A stretch of 64,000 nucleotides of DNA from Cervus elaphus (Eukaryota; Chordata; Mammalia; Artiodactyla; Cervidae), in NCBI RefSeq assembly GCF_910594005.1, contig NC_057832.1, forward strand, positions 97,785,152-97,849,151, written 5' to 3'. This document shows, in pieces, positions 48,225-60,419 of this stretch. The notes beneath the pieces are model-generated. The model had not been told where the DNA came from, searched no databases, and worked only from the letters and a program-made list of their open reading frames with translations. How positions within the stretch are numbered: the stretch's first letter is position 1; each line of letters begins with the position of its first letter. Both the position numbers and the translations under genes were made by a program.

Positions 48225-48778
48225 TAAAGGAAAGAAAGTTATGACCAACCTAGATAGCATATTAAAAAGCAGAGACAAAAAAAAAAGCAGAGACATTACT
48301 TTGCCAACAAAGATCCGTCTGGTCAAGGCTATGGCTTTTCCAGTGGTCATGTATGGATGTGAGAGTTGGACTGTGAAGAAAGCTGAGCGCAGAAAAATTG
48401 ATGCTTTTGAACTGTGGTGTTGGAGAAGACCCTTGAGAGTCTCTTGGACTGCAAGGAGATCCAACCAGTCCATCCTAAAGGAGATCAGTCCTGGGTGTTC
48501 ATTGGAAGGACTGATGCTGAAGCTGAAACTCCAGTACTTTGGCCACCTCATGCAAAGAGTTGACTCATTGGAAAAAAACCCTGATGCTGGGAGGGATTGG
48601 GGGTGGGAGGAGAAGGGGACGACAGAGGATGAGATGGCTGGATGGCATCACTGACTCGATGGGCATGAGTTTGAGTAAACTCCGGGAGCTGGTGATGGAC
48701 AGGGAGGCCTGGTGTGCTGCGATTCAAGGGGTCACAAAGAGTCAGACACAACTGAGCGACTGAACTGAACTGAACTGA
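48225..48778 (+). mobile_element. BovB 3' fragment, 0.55 kb
   Basis: The 3' end of a BovB with the readable C-terminal RT peptide MYGCESWTVKKAERRKIDAFELW. A local duplication of the aaaaagcagagac segment sits near 48264-48296. aaaggaaagaaa flanks both ends (about 48225 and 48777) and is the likely target duplication. Confidence 0.93.
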
Positions 48779-48842
48779 AAGGAAAGAAAATATTGTTAGG
48801 GGGACAATAAAATCACTACCTCAAGCATTATTTTATTAAAGA

Positions 48843-50090
48843 TTTGGGAATACCAGACCACATTACCTGCCTCCTGAGAAATTTGTATGCAGGTCAAGAA
48901 GCAACAGTGAGAACTAGACATGGAACAACGGACTGATTCAAAATTGAGGAAAGAGCACGTCAAAACTGTATATTGTGCTCGTTTAACTTACATGCAGAGT
49001 ATAGGATGGGAAATGTGAGGCTGGATAAATCACAAGCTGGAATCAAGATGGCCAGGAGAAATATCAACAACTTCAGATGTGCAAATGATACCACTCTAAT
49101 GGCAGAAAATGAAGAGGAACTAAAGAGTCCCTTGATGAGGGTGAAAGAGGAGAGTGAAGAAAGCTGGCTTAAAACTCAACATTCAGAAAACTAAGATCAT
49201 GGCATCTGGTCCCATCGCTTCATGGAAAATAGAAGGGGAAAACATGGAAGCAGTGACAGATTTCTTTTTTTGAGCTCCAAAATCACCATGGACTGTGACT
49301 ACAGCCTTGAAATTAAAAGACTCTTGCTCCTTGGAAGAAAAGCTATGACAAACCTAGACAGCATATTAAAAAGCAGAGACATCACTTGGCTAACAGAGGT
49401 CCATTTAGTCAAAGCTATGGTTTTTCCAATAGCCTTGATGGGCTTCCCTGGTGGCTCAGATGGTAAAGAATCTTCCTGCAATGCAGGAGACCAAGGTTCT
49501 CGCCCTGAGTCAGGAAGATCCCCTGAGAGGTAAATGGCAACCCACTCCAGTATCCTTGCCTGGGGAATTCCAGGAGCAGAGTAACCTGACATGCTACAGT
49601 TCATGGGGTCACAAAGAGTCAGACATGACTGAGTGACTAACACTTTACTACTTTCATGAATGGATGTGAGAGTTGGACCATAAAGAAGGCTAAGCACCAA
49701 AGAATTGATGCTTTTGAACTGTAGTGCTGGAGAAGACTCTTGAGAGACCCTTGGACTGTAAGAAGATCAAACCAATCCATTCTAAAGGAAATCAACCCTG
49801 AATATTCATTGGAAGGACTGATACTGAAGCTAAAGCTCCAATACTTTGGCCACCTGATGTGAAGAGCCAGCTCATTAGAAAAGACCCTGATGCTGGGCAA
49901 GATTGAGGGCAGGGGGAGAAGGGTGCGACAGATGATGAGATGGTTGGATGGCATCACCAACTCGATGGACGTGAGTTTGAGTAAACTCCAGGAGTTGGTG
50001 ATGGACAGGGAAGCCTAGTATGCTGCAGTCCATGGGGTCACAAAAAGTTGGACACGACTGAGCAACTGAACTGAACTGAACTGAACCATC
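48843..50090 (+). mobile_element. BovB LINE, 5'-truncated, carrying a Bov-tA
   Basis: Second BovB in direct orientation only ~65 bases downstream of the previous one. It covers the RT middle to the 3' end, including LMAENEEELKSP. The catalytic YADD is changed to Cys-Ala-Asn-Asp (49078-49089), so the RT is dead. A Bov-tA interrupts it at 49440-49646. Confidence 0.93.
49440..49646 (+). mobile_element. Bov-tA SINE inside BovB
   Basis: Forward full-length copy from ggcttccctggtggctcaga to gacatgactgagtgactaac, younger than its host element. Confidence 0.94.
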
Positions 50091-50270
50091 CCCAGGCAAA
50101 GGCAGCATCTGTACAGGGAGTCTGGGCATGAGGCCAAAACTCTCATCTCTTCTTTTGCTTTTTGACATTCTCTTTGATTATGCGGGAAGAATACCTCAGG
50201 CTTGCCTCTGTGAGAGGAAACTTAATACAATCCTTCTGAGTGTTATCTGTGGTATGTATGGGAGTTACAG

Positions 50271-50480
50271 GGCTTCCCAGATGGCTCAGTGGTAAAGAAT
50301 CTTCCTGCAGTGCAGGAGACGGGTTCAATCCCTGGGTTGGGAAGATCCCCTGGAGAAGAAAATGACAACCTGCTCCAGTGTTCTTGCCTGGGAAATCCCA
50401 TGGACAGAGGAGCCTGGCAGGCAACAGTCCATGGGATCACAAAAAACTGGACATGACTGAGTAACTAAACAATAACACCA
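50271..50480 (+). mobile_element. Bov-tA SINE
   Basis: Forward full-length copy flanked by a 13-bp target duplication (atgggagttacag at 50258-50270, atgggagctacag at 50481-50493). Confidence 0.94.
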
Positions 50481-50534
50481 ATGGGAGCTACAGGTAAACC
50501 CTCAGGGCATGCAAAATAGAATCCAGGCTCAAGA

Positions 50535-50646
50535 GGGAGGGGATATATATGTATACTTATGGTTGATTCATGTTGTTGTAAGGCAGAAACCAGTACAACA
50601 TTGCAAAGCAATTATCTTCCAATTAAAAATAAATTTAAAAAATAGA
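50535..50646 (+). mobile_element. L1 3'-end fragment
   Basis: Ruminant L1 terminal sequence: gtatacttatggttgattca, acaacattgcaaagcaatta, tcttccaattaaaaataaat. Confidence 0.85.
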
Positions 50647-50649
50647 ATC

Positions 50650-51244
50650 CGAAAGTGGTTTCCCAGCTGCACAGCTTTCTGGCACCCTGGTGAAATGCTG
50701 ATCTTCCCAGGGATGGGGGTCAGTGATGAAGTGAACCAAAGTTAGAGTGATGTACACTTGTACACACATGTGCCTGCAAACACACACACAGTGGCCACTC
50801 ACCCCAAATGGCTTGTCCTTCCACCCTTTCCCCCCTGGAGGTGCTGCACATATTCCCTTTGCCTGACGCAGTCTGGTCCAATTCACAAGTTCCCTCCTCA
50901 GAAAGAGTTTTTGTGATCAAACTAATGCCCAGAACAGTGGCTGGCACATGATAGACACCTAAAACATACAAAGAGGAAAGAATGATCTGTTTCTTCACAA
51001 GCCAAAAAGACAGACTTGATCATCTTTTCTTGAGGGGAGGTAACATGTCTACATGGTTCAAAATTCAAGTAATACAAAAGGATTTACAGGGAAAATTTTT
51101 TGCATCCTTAACCCCCTTTTGTCCTATTCTCCTCCCAGAAGCAACCGTTGTTCTTAATTTCCTGTCTATTCTACAGATATATATTTGCATTTGCTGACCA
51201 GTATGTGTATATATATATAGTCTGTCCTCCCTGCCTCATTTGTG
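50650..51244. other. Unique intergenic sequence
   Basis: Nothing recognised. Confidence 0.5.
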
Positions 51245-51396
51245 AACATTTTTAATATTTTCTTTTTATTTATTTGTTCATATTTGACCAAGCCACACAG
51301 GATGTGGGATCTTAGTTCCCCAACCAGGGATCAAACCCATGCCCCCTACACTGGAAGCACAGAGTCTTAACCACTGGACCACCAGGGAAGTCCCTC
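51245..51396 (-). mobile_element. CHR-1-like tRNA-Glu SINE
   Basis: Reverse copy from ttatttatttgttcatattt through gggatcttagttccccaacc to accaccagggaagtccct. Confidence 0.82.
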
Positions 51397-53029
51397 ATTT
51401 GTGACCATTTTAAACAATCTTCTGTTGTCTTGCCCTGTTTTCTCAGAGCTCTTATAACTTTGCTTTGTGTTTTGCCTATTTTTAAAACCTAGTTTATAGA
51501 TGTACCTAGTTGGACGGACAGAATTTCCACATCAAAGAATAATTGAGTTCTTTTAAATTGAAAGCTCCTCTGATGTTTCTTAAAAAAAATGTTTTTGCTT
51601 ATAAGAATTTATTTAGCAACTCATTTTTCAGAAAAGTCTTTGTTGTACAAAGCAAATAAATGTAAAATGTACAGATAAGTTTATGAACACATAACCTTTC
51701 TAAGGTCTAGGATATTTTAAGGAAAGGCTCAGAAATACACCAATGCTGAGCGGAGGGGTATTTTCATATTTAACATCAACATGAAAGTGAATTTTAAGCA
51801 CAGAGGGCTTCTTGTAACAATTACCCACTTTAAACCTTTGATTGTTTTCTGGAACTATTGATATGGGTTAAAAATCTCAGTGTCATAAGTAATTCAGATG
51901 TAATTATGCTGTTGTAATGCCAACAATCTTTTATTCTCTACCTACTCATTGACAGGAAGCCCTGACTTCTCCCTCTCCTCCTTCCCAGAACACTTTCTTT
52001 TACTTGTCCAATTCTCTGCCCAGCGGGATACCAATCTCTACCCTGTTTCTTTATCACCATTTTCAGATTTCCAGTTCTTATAACATTTCTTTGAGGCTCA
52101 CCCATGCTTAAAAGTGATGAACCACAGAACAGGTTAAGACCAGCGCTGTGTCTTAGAAATAGAAATCACTTCTAAATTAATTGACTTAAAGTCAATACTT
52201 TCCCACCATGAACTCTATTATAGAAATGAATAAAACTAGAGAAACGAATTGAAAGATAATTTTGCATTTTACACCATTTGCCATATTTGACTCACAAATT
52301 TCACATTTAAGTTAAAGAAGTTGGGGTTGAAATAGAAAACCATTACACAAGGAAAAAAGAAGAGTACTTAATAGGAATTTGATTATCAAGGGCAGGTATA
52401 TTTCTCTTGAAAGGAAAATAATTTAACTTTTGACAAGTGTTCAAACAAGTGACTTAAGACAATATTAGTTATGCATTAAAATATCAATGGGGTTTTTCTG
52501 CTCAATTAGTAAATTCCCTTGGAAAAATTGGGTTTTCCCCAACCTATGGCCAACGAACTGAATGGTTTCCTTTGTACTTTGTCTCTTACTACAAGGAGCC
52601 TGTGTTTTTGATAATCTGGATAGAAGAATCAGAAAGTATAACTGTATAATTTTAAAATTTTTATTCAATATTATATACAATTATAGAAACTGTATATATT
52701 ATTCAAATATAAATATATGTGCATGTGTATATTTTTATAATAGAAACTACAGAAAGCCAACCAATGCTTGACAACATTTCCTTGGCTGGAAGAAATATGC
52801 AGAATAAACGGTGATTCTCAAATAGAGATTCACTCTTAGGGGGGTGTTCAAACTTCAGGAAAAAAAGGTGGGGGGAGAGGAAGATGTAAATTTAATCAAC
52901 AGTAGACAAGAATTTTAAAGAGTTGCTTAACATTGATGTAAGGGGGATATACTGAAAGTAAGTAAGCATCAGACCTGTTTGGACTAAAGAAGGGACCTGT
53001 CTCCGGGCTCTCATCCTGAGCTCACGATT
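51397..53029. other. Unique intergenic sequence
   Basis: AT-rich, with no repeat or gene recognised over 1.6 kb. Confidence 0.5.
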
Positions 53030-53260
53030 GTGACAGTAACATTTTGACCATCACTCTGTGCCAGGCCCTGGACTAAGCTTTGACACCACCTCATTTAACC
53101 CTCAATGTGCATACTACTAATACTTCATTTTACAGATGAAGGAATGGATGCTTCAAGGGCTCGAATAACTTACCCAAGATCATGCAGAGAGGAAACTCAA
53201 AGCCAAGATTTGAAAAAAAGATATCCATGCTCTTAATCATCATACTCTATGCTATTCTAC
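53030..53260 (-). repeat. MIR SINE
   Basis: Reverse MIR: tctgtgccaggccctggact, cctcatttaaccctcaatgt, ttcattttacagatgaagga. Confidence 0.85.
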
Positions 53261-53426
53261 TGGAAAGGGAATAGCCTCTCATTAAAACATTCCCATTAAT
53301 ATCATTTCTATATTTAACCAGAATTACCTTATATAGTCTCTTCTCTTGAACCATATCATTTCTTAGGAGCTATGTTCCAGGATTATTTGGATATTCAGCA
53401 TAAACTGGTAGTCATGGATTATATTA

Positions 53427-53626
53427 ATTGCTCAGTCATGTCTGACTCTTTGCAACCCCATGGACTGTAGTCCACCAGCCTCCTCTGTCAATGGGATTTT
53501 CCCAGCAAGAATACTAGAGTAGGTTGCCATTTCCTTTTCCAAGGGCTCTTCCTGACCCAGGGATCGAACCCAGGTCTCCTGCATTGCAAGCAGATTCTTT
53601 ACCATCTGAGCCATCAGGGATGCTCT
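53427..53626 (-). mobile_element. Bov-tA SINE
   Basis: Reverse full-length copy flanked by a 13-bp target duplication (atggattatatta at 53414-53426, atgggttatatta at 53627-53639). Confidence 0.94.
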
Positions 53627-53734
53627 ATGGGTTATATTAGGATCCACATTGTCAAATTACTGGCTCGCTACAAATCTGTTCTGTGGGAGGTGTATAATGA
53701 AAGCTCTTTCACCTAATATGAAAATAATACAAAC

Positions 53735-53875
53735 TAATCGTTATGGAGTATGATGTGCTATATATTGTTCTAAGAACTTTAAGTTTATTAATTGAAATTG
53801 ATTTAATCTTCATAACTACTCTATAAGGCAGTTGCTAATGTTATATCCAACTTATGGAGAAGAAAACTGAATATG
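53735..53875 (-). repeat. MIR SINE, diverged
   Basis: Reverse MIR-like: attgttctaagaactttaag, ttcataactactctataagg, ttatggagaagaaaactgaa. Confidence 0.65.
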
Positions 53876-53984
53876 TGCTCTTTGAAGACCTATGAAAATG
53901 CATCATCCCTTAAAATATATGAATAAAATTTTACAAAATAAAAACAAATGCTAAATAAAATGTCTAGAATATATAGCCTCATAT

Positions 53985-54207
53985 GAAGAAACTGAAAGTG
54001 ACAGTGAAGTCGCCCAGTTGTGTCCGACTCTTTGCGACCCCGTGGACTGCAGCCCACCAGGCTCCTCTGTCCATGGGATTCTCCAGGCAAGAACACTGGG
54101 GTGGGTTGCCGTTTCCTTCTCCAGGGGATCTTCCCAAACCAGGGATTGAACCCAGGTCTCCCACATTGCAGGCAGACGCTTTAACCTCTGAGCCACCAGG
54201 GAATCCC
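53985..54207 (-). mobile_element. Bov-tA SINE
   Basis: Reverse full-length copy flanked by a 14-bp target duplication (atatagcctcatat at 53971-53984, atatagccttatat at 54208-54221). Confidence 0.95.
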
Positions 54208-54250
54208 ATATAGCCTTATATAAGTCCTATTAATTATTGAATCTAATATA

Positions 54251-54315
54251 TTGGATTAGCCAAAAAGCTCACTGGGGATAACATGCAGAACCCAAAGGAA
54301 TTTTTGGCCAGCCAA
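54251..54315. mobile_element. Mariner-type MITE
   Basis: A 65-bp element bounded by TA dinucleotides. The left end TTGGATTAGCCAAAAAGCTC is a mismatched inverted repeat of the right end aatttttggccagccaa. This is the terminal-repeat pattern of ruminant mariner MITEs. Confidence 0.78.
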
Positions 54316-54317
54316 TA

Positions 54318-55433
54318 CTTAAAATCTTTGTTATATCTGAAAACAACTTGCAGGATAGATTTTTTCTCACTTGCAGGAATCCCTGAGTATATTCACTGTG
54401 CTTGCTAAGACACCACTGCCAGCTTTTAAATTACTGAGTTACTCATAGCCAAATAACTCAAAAACAAAATTATAAAAATCTCGCGAAATTCTCACAGAAA
54501 AAAAAAAAAGAAAAAGAAAAAATGAGAAAGATATTGGGGTATTTTCCAAAGAAAAGGAAAGGCCTATGAAGGGGCTAAAACTACCATAATTGGTGATGTG
54601 ATGAATTAAGGAACCTGGAAGAGTTAAGGACTTCACATTCACCTTGTTCAAGTTCACTGTAAGTTTAAGATCCACCAAAGAACCATGAAATAAGATTTGA
54701 AAATTCATGAACCTGCTATGCTCCCTGCTGGCTGTGTAACCCGAAGCAAAGCCCTTGGCAACCCTGTCCTCATCAGACAGGGCTGATGTAAAATTTAAAC
54801 AAGATGGGGTGTTGGAAAGTGGTTTGTCAACTATACTTTTCTGAAGATGTTCCAGTACAGCCATTAAGTCCAGCAATACCATTTTTCTTTTACTGAGGGA
54901 AAGACAGTAAAAATTCCAAGATACTTTTGGAAGAAATTTTGTTTTCTTATCATTTCATAAATGCAATAATCCAACAAAATGCTCTCAAGTATATATCTCC
55001 CCTTGAGAGTCTATCTATAAGTGGCAAAAATAATGAGCCTATTGACCTTCCATAAATGAGCATTTCCTTGATGCCAGAGCAGTTTATCTGTTTAAGTAAT
55101 TTCAGTATACTCACTGAGGTATTATTTGCACCTGCCAGGTCTCATCAAGGTGTTTTGGACAGTGTGATATCCACCAGACATGGGGAAGGTGCTGTTGAAG
55201 ACCTGAAGACAATTGTCTGCTCTGTTTTTCTCAAAAGCCCAGGGTCAGGAGCTGCCTGTTGGGTGGCCCTGGACTGTGTGAATCTTAGAGATGCTACACA
55301 GGACCCATCACTCAAGGCTTGGGCCTGAGCAGAAGAGACACAGATCTTCCTTCTGCAGGTCTAGTGAGGAGATGGCACCAGCCGGAGACTTTCCCTGATT
55401 TCCCTCAGCCTCGAAAACTTAAGGGGACCAGGC
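54318..55433. other. Unique intergenic sequence
   Basis: A probable MIR remnant at 54715-54850. The 147-codon minus frame at 54439-54882 has no recognisable domain and runs through a low-complexity A-rich stretch. Confidence 0.45.
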
Positions 55434-55457
55434 GACTTCCCTGATGGTCCAGTGGTT

Positions 55458-55473
55458 AAAAATCTACCCTGCA
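55458..55473 (+). repeat. Target-site duplication, left copy
   Basis: AAAAATCTACCCTGCA, directly before the 28S-derived sequence. The last A could belong to the 28S sequence. Confidence 0.92.
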
Positions 55474-56082
55474 CCATTCGTAGACGACCTGCTTCTGGGT
55501 CGGGGTTTCGCACGTAGCAGAGCAGCTCCCTCGCTGCGATCTATTGAAAGTCAGCCCTGGACACAAGGGTTTGTCGCTCCGGCCGGCCGGCCGCCCGCCG
55601 GCGGGCCGGGGGGCGTTGTGGTGGTCCGTGCCACCCTCGCTCTTTTCCCTCCGCGGGCTCTGCCTCTCCCCCGGGGCGGTCGAGGGGCCGCCGTCCTCCA
55701 CGGAGCTGGGGGATGGGGGGTAGCGGGTCGAGGAGAGGGAGAAGAGGGGGGCGCCCCTGACGGCGCCTCCCGGCCTCGGGGTGCTGCGCCCTCCTCCGCT
55801 TCCCCGCCGTGGGCCCTGGCCCCGCGGGCTGGGACGGGGGACGGGGAGAGAGGCGTGGCGCGGACGAGAGTCTGGGGGCACCGCAGGGCGGCCCCGTCGT
55901 CCCCTTTCCCAGGGGGGGCGAGCGGGGCCGGGGGGCTGGTGGCGCGCGCCTGTGGCAGCTGTCACCTCCCTGCGCGCACGTGTCCCTTCCCTCTGGCCCT
56001 GGGGGGCAGGGAGAGGGAAGATGACGGCACGTGGGTACTCGCGGGGCCCTTGCGCTCTTTCCTTCCCACTGAAAAAAAAAAA
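55474..56082 (+). pseudogene. Retrotransposed pre-rRNA fragment (28S rRNA 3' end plus 3' external spacer)
   Basis: The first ~102 bases (55474-55575, ccattcgtagacgacctgct ... cacaagggtttgtc) are the 3' end of 28S rRNA, with a few differences from the mammalian sequence as I recall it (gcacgtag for gtacgtag, cctggac for cctcgac). The next ~496 bases (55576-56071) are extremely GC-rich and follow directly where 28S ends in rDNA, so I infer the 3' external transcribed spacer. A run of A begins at 56072. A 16-bp target duplication, AAAAATCTACCCTGCA, flanks it (55458-55473 and 56083-56098), and the site TT/AAAAA matches the L1 endonuclease preference. It is therefore a processed copy of a polyadenylated, not fully trimmed rRNA precursor. 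It is non-functional. Long open frames across it (55444-56163) are chance. Confidence 0.92.
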
Positions 56083-56098
56083 AAAAATCTACCCTGCA
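56083..56098 (+). repeat. Target-site duplication, right copy
   Basis: AAAAATCTACCCTGCA, directly after the poly(A) tail, identical to the left copy. Confidence 0.92.
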
Positions 56099-56393
56099 AT
56101 GCAGAGGACATGGGTTTGATCCCTGATCAGGAAACGAAGATCCCACATGCCATGGGCAACTAGGCCTGTGTGCCACAACTACAGAGCCTGCTCACCACCA
56201 CTAGAGAGTCCGTGCACTGCAATGAAAGATCCTGCATGATACAATGAAGATTCCAAGTGCTGCAATTAAGATTCAATGCAGCCAAATAAATAATTTTTTA
56301 AATTTAATTTAAGGGTATCAAAGCAAGGGGTGCCTGCAGGCCCATTCTAACCCAGAGGTCACAAGAGATAAAATAAGGAGAAGCAGGGAGAAA

Positions 56394-56512
56394 GATGGAG
56401 AAGGGAATGGCAATCCACTCCAGTATTCTTGCTTGGAGAATCCTAAAGACAGAGAAGCCTGGAGGGCTACATTTCATGGGGTCGCAAAGAGTCGGACACG
56501 ACTGAACACTAG
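56394..56512 (+). mobile_element. Bov-tA SINE, 5'-truncated
   Basis: Only the A part, from gagaagggaatggcaatcca to gtcggacacgactgaacac, with a gagagag tail. Confidence 0.92.
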
Positions 56513-59500
56513 AGAGAGAGGAGGATGGAATCCAAAGGTTCTCCATCTGTGTGCCTATTAATTTGGCCATATTCTAACCTGGCCGATTGGAGCCTCCAAC
56601 ACTGAGTGTAGCCAAACTTCAACTCTCCCTTCTCTGAGTTTAAACCATCTACCCACCCCAACACCTGTTTCTGCCATTCGTATGCATTAGGCTTAACATT
56701 TACATTTTCTACCTGGGAGAGACTGGAGATGCTGAGAGGTGAGGAGGATTAAGAAGAGAAAAGGAGCAAAGGGTAAAATATCTGTTCTGTCTCTGCCTCC
56801 TACTCTTCCTCCCAGTGCTAGAAGGGAGAAAAGGCCAGAACCTGGCAGAAGAGTTCTAGAGAGAGCTGGTGCTACTCCAGACCAGCAGAGCAACTACCTG
56901 GCTCAAGATACAGAGCTGTGGGGGCCATTCTCCCGATCCCTTTAAGACAGCAGAAACTCCTAAAGCCCAGAAGCAATGGAACGATATGAGAGATGGAATA
57001 GAAATGAGCCAAATGGAAGGTGTAGAGACCACCACCGTCCAGCTAGTCCGAAGACATGTCTAAAACCGCAGAAATAACACGTGACCTAGAGAGACCACCA
57101 CAGTCAGGCAGGTGGGGGCTCCAGCTACCATAGCTATCCTTTAATGACGAACTTGGCCTGAGACATCTTGGTGACCTTGATGACATTCTACCTCTCACAA
57201 ATCAATCTCTGTGCCCTACAGTCCTGACCCACATCACAGCTCCCTTCCTCTCATGGACCTGAGGGAGGAAGCCTCCAGCTCCCACTGGAGACTCATTTGT
57301 GGCTCCACAAAACCCTTCCTGTATGTGATACAGAACTCAGTGCAACTAGGTTCCTGGCTCTTCATCAGAAATTCAAAACAGACGAATGCATTAATAAAGG
57401 TTTTTATCTTTCCAATGAGAGAAAAAGAAGGTAGAAATTAGCACAAAAACTAACTCACCTCATCCAACTCCTGGCTTCGTAACAAGGACTCTGCATTGCC
57501 ATCTAACACACCTTTGTATAGACAAGCATAGGTCGAGAGACTCACCGATGAACCTAATTAGCTACCCTAGCGATCTTCTCAAGCTTGAAACATCTCATTC
57601 CTTCTTTCCAGGGCTGAAATTGTTATGAATCACTATTTATATATTTAAATGTTTTGTTTTCTTATGATATGAAAACATAAACATTACTGCTTTTAGCTTC
57701 TCACAGATTTAGAAAAGCAAGGATAAATACCTAAAATTTGTGACTATATTACATAGTAATACAATATCCTTTCACAAAATCTTGGCTATCAAATTACTTG
57801 CAAAAAAATTCATTTTTCCAGTTTTATGGCAGAGAGAGGGAGGAAATAGCACTTGGTAAGAAAATGTCAACTTTTAACAGAACAAAAACTGGAAATGGAG
57901 AGACTATCACTCAAGTAAAAGAAGATAATATTGTCCACATGTTGCCTCAATGATTTTCACTGTTTCCTCTTTCTGGTCTTTTTTTTTTAATGAGAAGAAA
58001 TGAAAAAAAAAAATTCAACTTAGGCCAAAGAAAAGACTCCTATCATACTCTGATTCCTATCTACCTCTGTCCAGGACCCAAACTATTCTAGGGGAAACTG
58101 TTCTACGTGATAACAGAAAGAGGTGAAAGGGGGGAAATGGAGAAGATGCATAAAACCATCCTCCAAGAATCTCAGAAGGAAAAGGATTCAGACCCTCAGA
58201 TGAAGGGGCAGGATAGAATCCCATGTTTCTGACCCAACTCCGACTATTACGCTCAGTCGTATTAATATAAGATATTATTTAATGGGCCTTTGTTGGCCAC
58301 TTGAAATCCTCCAGGCAGAGTTGCTCTCTCTGGTTTTACAAATTTCAAATAATGCTTTCACCTTTATTCCTCAAATGAGGCAACTTCAAAAGGAGTGGTA
58401 TCTAAAACCTCAAAAATAATAGAACTGTTACTCTGATTAGTCGTTTAATCTAAATTCTACACTTGGTTCATTTGGTTCAGTTACAGAGTTGTAACCAATA
58501 GCAGCAACCTGATGGTTTAGTGTGTGTTAAGTGTAGGTTATTTCATAGAACAAAGAAGGTGACTGTTTCCAGCTATTTTACCTTAGAAGTGGCATCTAAG
58601 AACCACTCCAAGAGACCTTGCTTCCTTCTTGCATGTATTGGGGGAATCTAGAATGCTGTCTTGATTCATAGGACAACTCCCAGCTACATATGCAAAGGAC
58701 TCAAGGGCTAGAATTCCACATCCTTGAGGTTGTTATCATCTGTCTTCTTTTTTGAACTGTAGAGCAGAGGATTGAGTTAATTGTACCCCGTAGTTGATAG
58801 CACAGTTTTCCTTGGCTTGAGGAAAGGTCTCTCTTTTATTTTACTTCTGAATTTAGTTCCTGTCCCCTATCCGTGTTTCTATCTTCCTCTCCCACCACTG
58901 GCTGTGTCTCTAATGCGTTTGATGTCTATTTCTCTCATTGGACCACTTCCAATCTGTACCCCTGCCTCCCCCCAGTCTTGGCACTCAGTCCGCAGGGTGT
59001 TCCCCCTATCCTCATGTTTGGTCACATCTTGAGGTCAGCGTTCGCCCCCCAGCTTACCTGCCGCTCTGCCTCCTCACTCACCCATTGCCTTGCCTTCACC
59101 CCTTACTGATTGATGTCGCCATGACTGACTGATAAGTAATTTACCTCCTAGGCTCAGGGCTGGAGTTCTCCTACAAGGACAACACAGGCAGGAATGGCCT
59201 GAACCTTCCAGGGAGGACTTTGGCCTCCCGGAGTATGCTGTCAGGGGATCTCCATAGAACATTAATCCAAAGAGTACCTCTTTTTAGAACTCCAATGATG
59301 TGTCAGACAGACACACTCCTACTTAGGGGATAAAAATACCTTCATCGATGATGTCGGGCTTTACTGGAGGAGAGCTTGGAAGTGCCACAGGAAGGAGACA
59401 CCTGTTTGTGCCTACTCTTTATCCAAGGCGGTGTGAGCTTAGGGATGTACTAGGTAACCATAACATTCACGTATTGATTAGCTCCCCAGGATGCAGACAG

Positions 59501-60419
59501 TGCATACCCTCGACTCTTAAGAAAAACAGTGGAGAAAATATTACTGCATTTATAACCCCAAAAAGGGATTGAGAATGAGCCACTGTCTAACAAACTCAAT
59601 GTTCAGATTTGAGCTGCCCTTGGGGGCCTGTTGCTGCTCTGGGACCACAGTCGTCACTACCGTCGACTGAAGGCGTCCTTACGTGTCTAGGGCACCTCTG
59701 CTCACCCACTGAACACACTTCTTTTGGTAGGGTCTTCCATGGCAGGTGTGTCATAGAGGTGGCTTGGCAAAATAGTAATAATTGTGTCCTTTCTGAAAAA
59801 GACTTCAAAGTATGCAATACCATGAAAATTCTTTGGAACTCATTTTAGATCTTCAATCTGGCAGTGTCAAGCAGACAAAATGTGGAGCAGCATATGTTTT
59901 TAAGCATCTCACAGCTGTCGTCTTAAGAGCTGTAGACGGCTTTCCTTCAGCCAACATACTCATTTCTTGCAAATAAAGGGTTGAGCAAACAAATACCCTT
60001 ATCTCTACATTCAAAATGCATGTGCTTGAGTATTAGTCTTTACTTAAATATGCCTTTTTATTTGCCAAGGGCTTCAGTTTTTATTGGCATGGGGCTTGGC
60101 AAGCTCCCCGGCTACTCACTCCACATGGCAATCCCATGAATTACCTTTGCTAAATTGACAGAAAAGAGAACTAAAACACTGCTATCCTGTCACAGGCTGA
60201 GGGCTGGCACCTCCTGGATCCTGCAACTTCAGGCCTTAGGACAAGGAGACAGTGAAAAATGGGAGCTGTGGTCAGAGACCTGTGAATCACCACTTCGTGT
60301 CCTATGTGGATGTTCCCAGGGAGGCCTGTTAGATGGAGAAATCTCTCCTAGTTGAAAGTGGGAAAGTAACGCTGGCCTACATTTTATGATTCTTTTCTCG
60401 TAAGACACTTGATGCACTT
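56513..60419. other. Unique intergenic sequence, 3.9 kb
   Basis: The longest stretch without a recognisable transposon in the window. It is AT-rich in the middle, with several 60-88 codon frames (57211, 58781, 58873, 59348, 59609) that lack domains. I see no exon. Confidence 0.45.

Larger units (their letters stand above)
55434..56300 (+). mobile_element. CHR-2-type SINE split by an rRNA retrocopy
   Basis: The head (gacttccctgatggtccagt) lies at 55434-55473. The body and tail (gaggacatgggtttgatccc ... attaagattcaatgcagcca) resume at about 56083-56300. The halves rejoin perfectly in the CHR-2 order when the insertion and one target copy are removed. Confidence 0.92.

Noticed and set aside
55444..56163. 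239-codon open frame
   Set aside because: It runs from a CHR-2 SINE through 28S rRNA and spacer-derived sequence into the SINE again. Openness comes from GC richness, and the opposite-strand frames are equally long.
56513..60419. Small frames in the transposon-free desert as exons
   Set aside because: Frames of 60-90 codons are expected by chance, and none showed a recognisable protein sequence or clear splice pairs.
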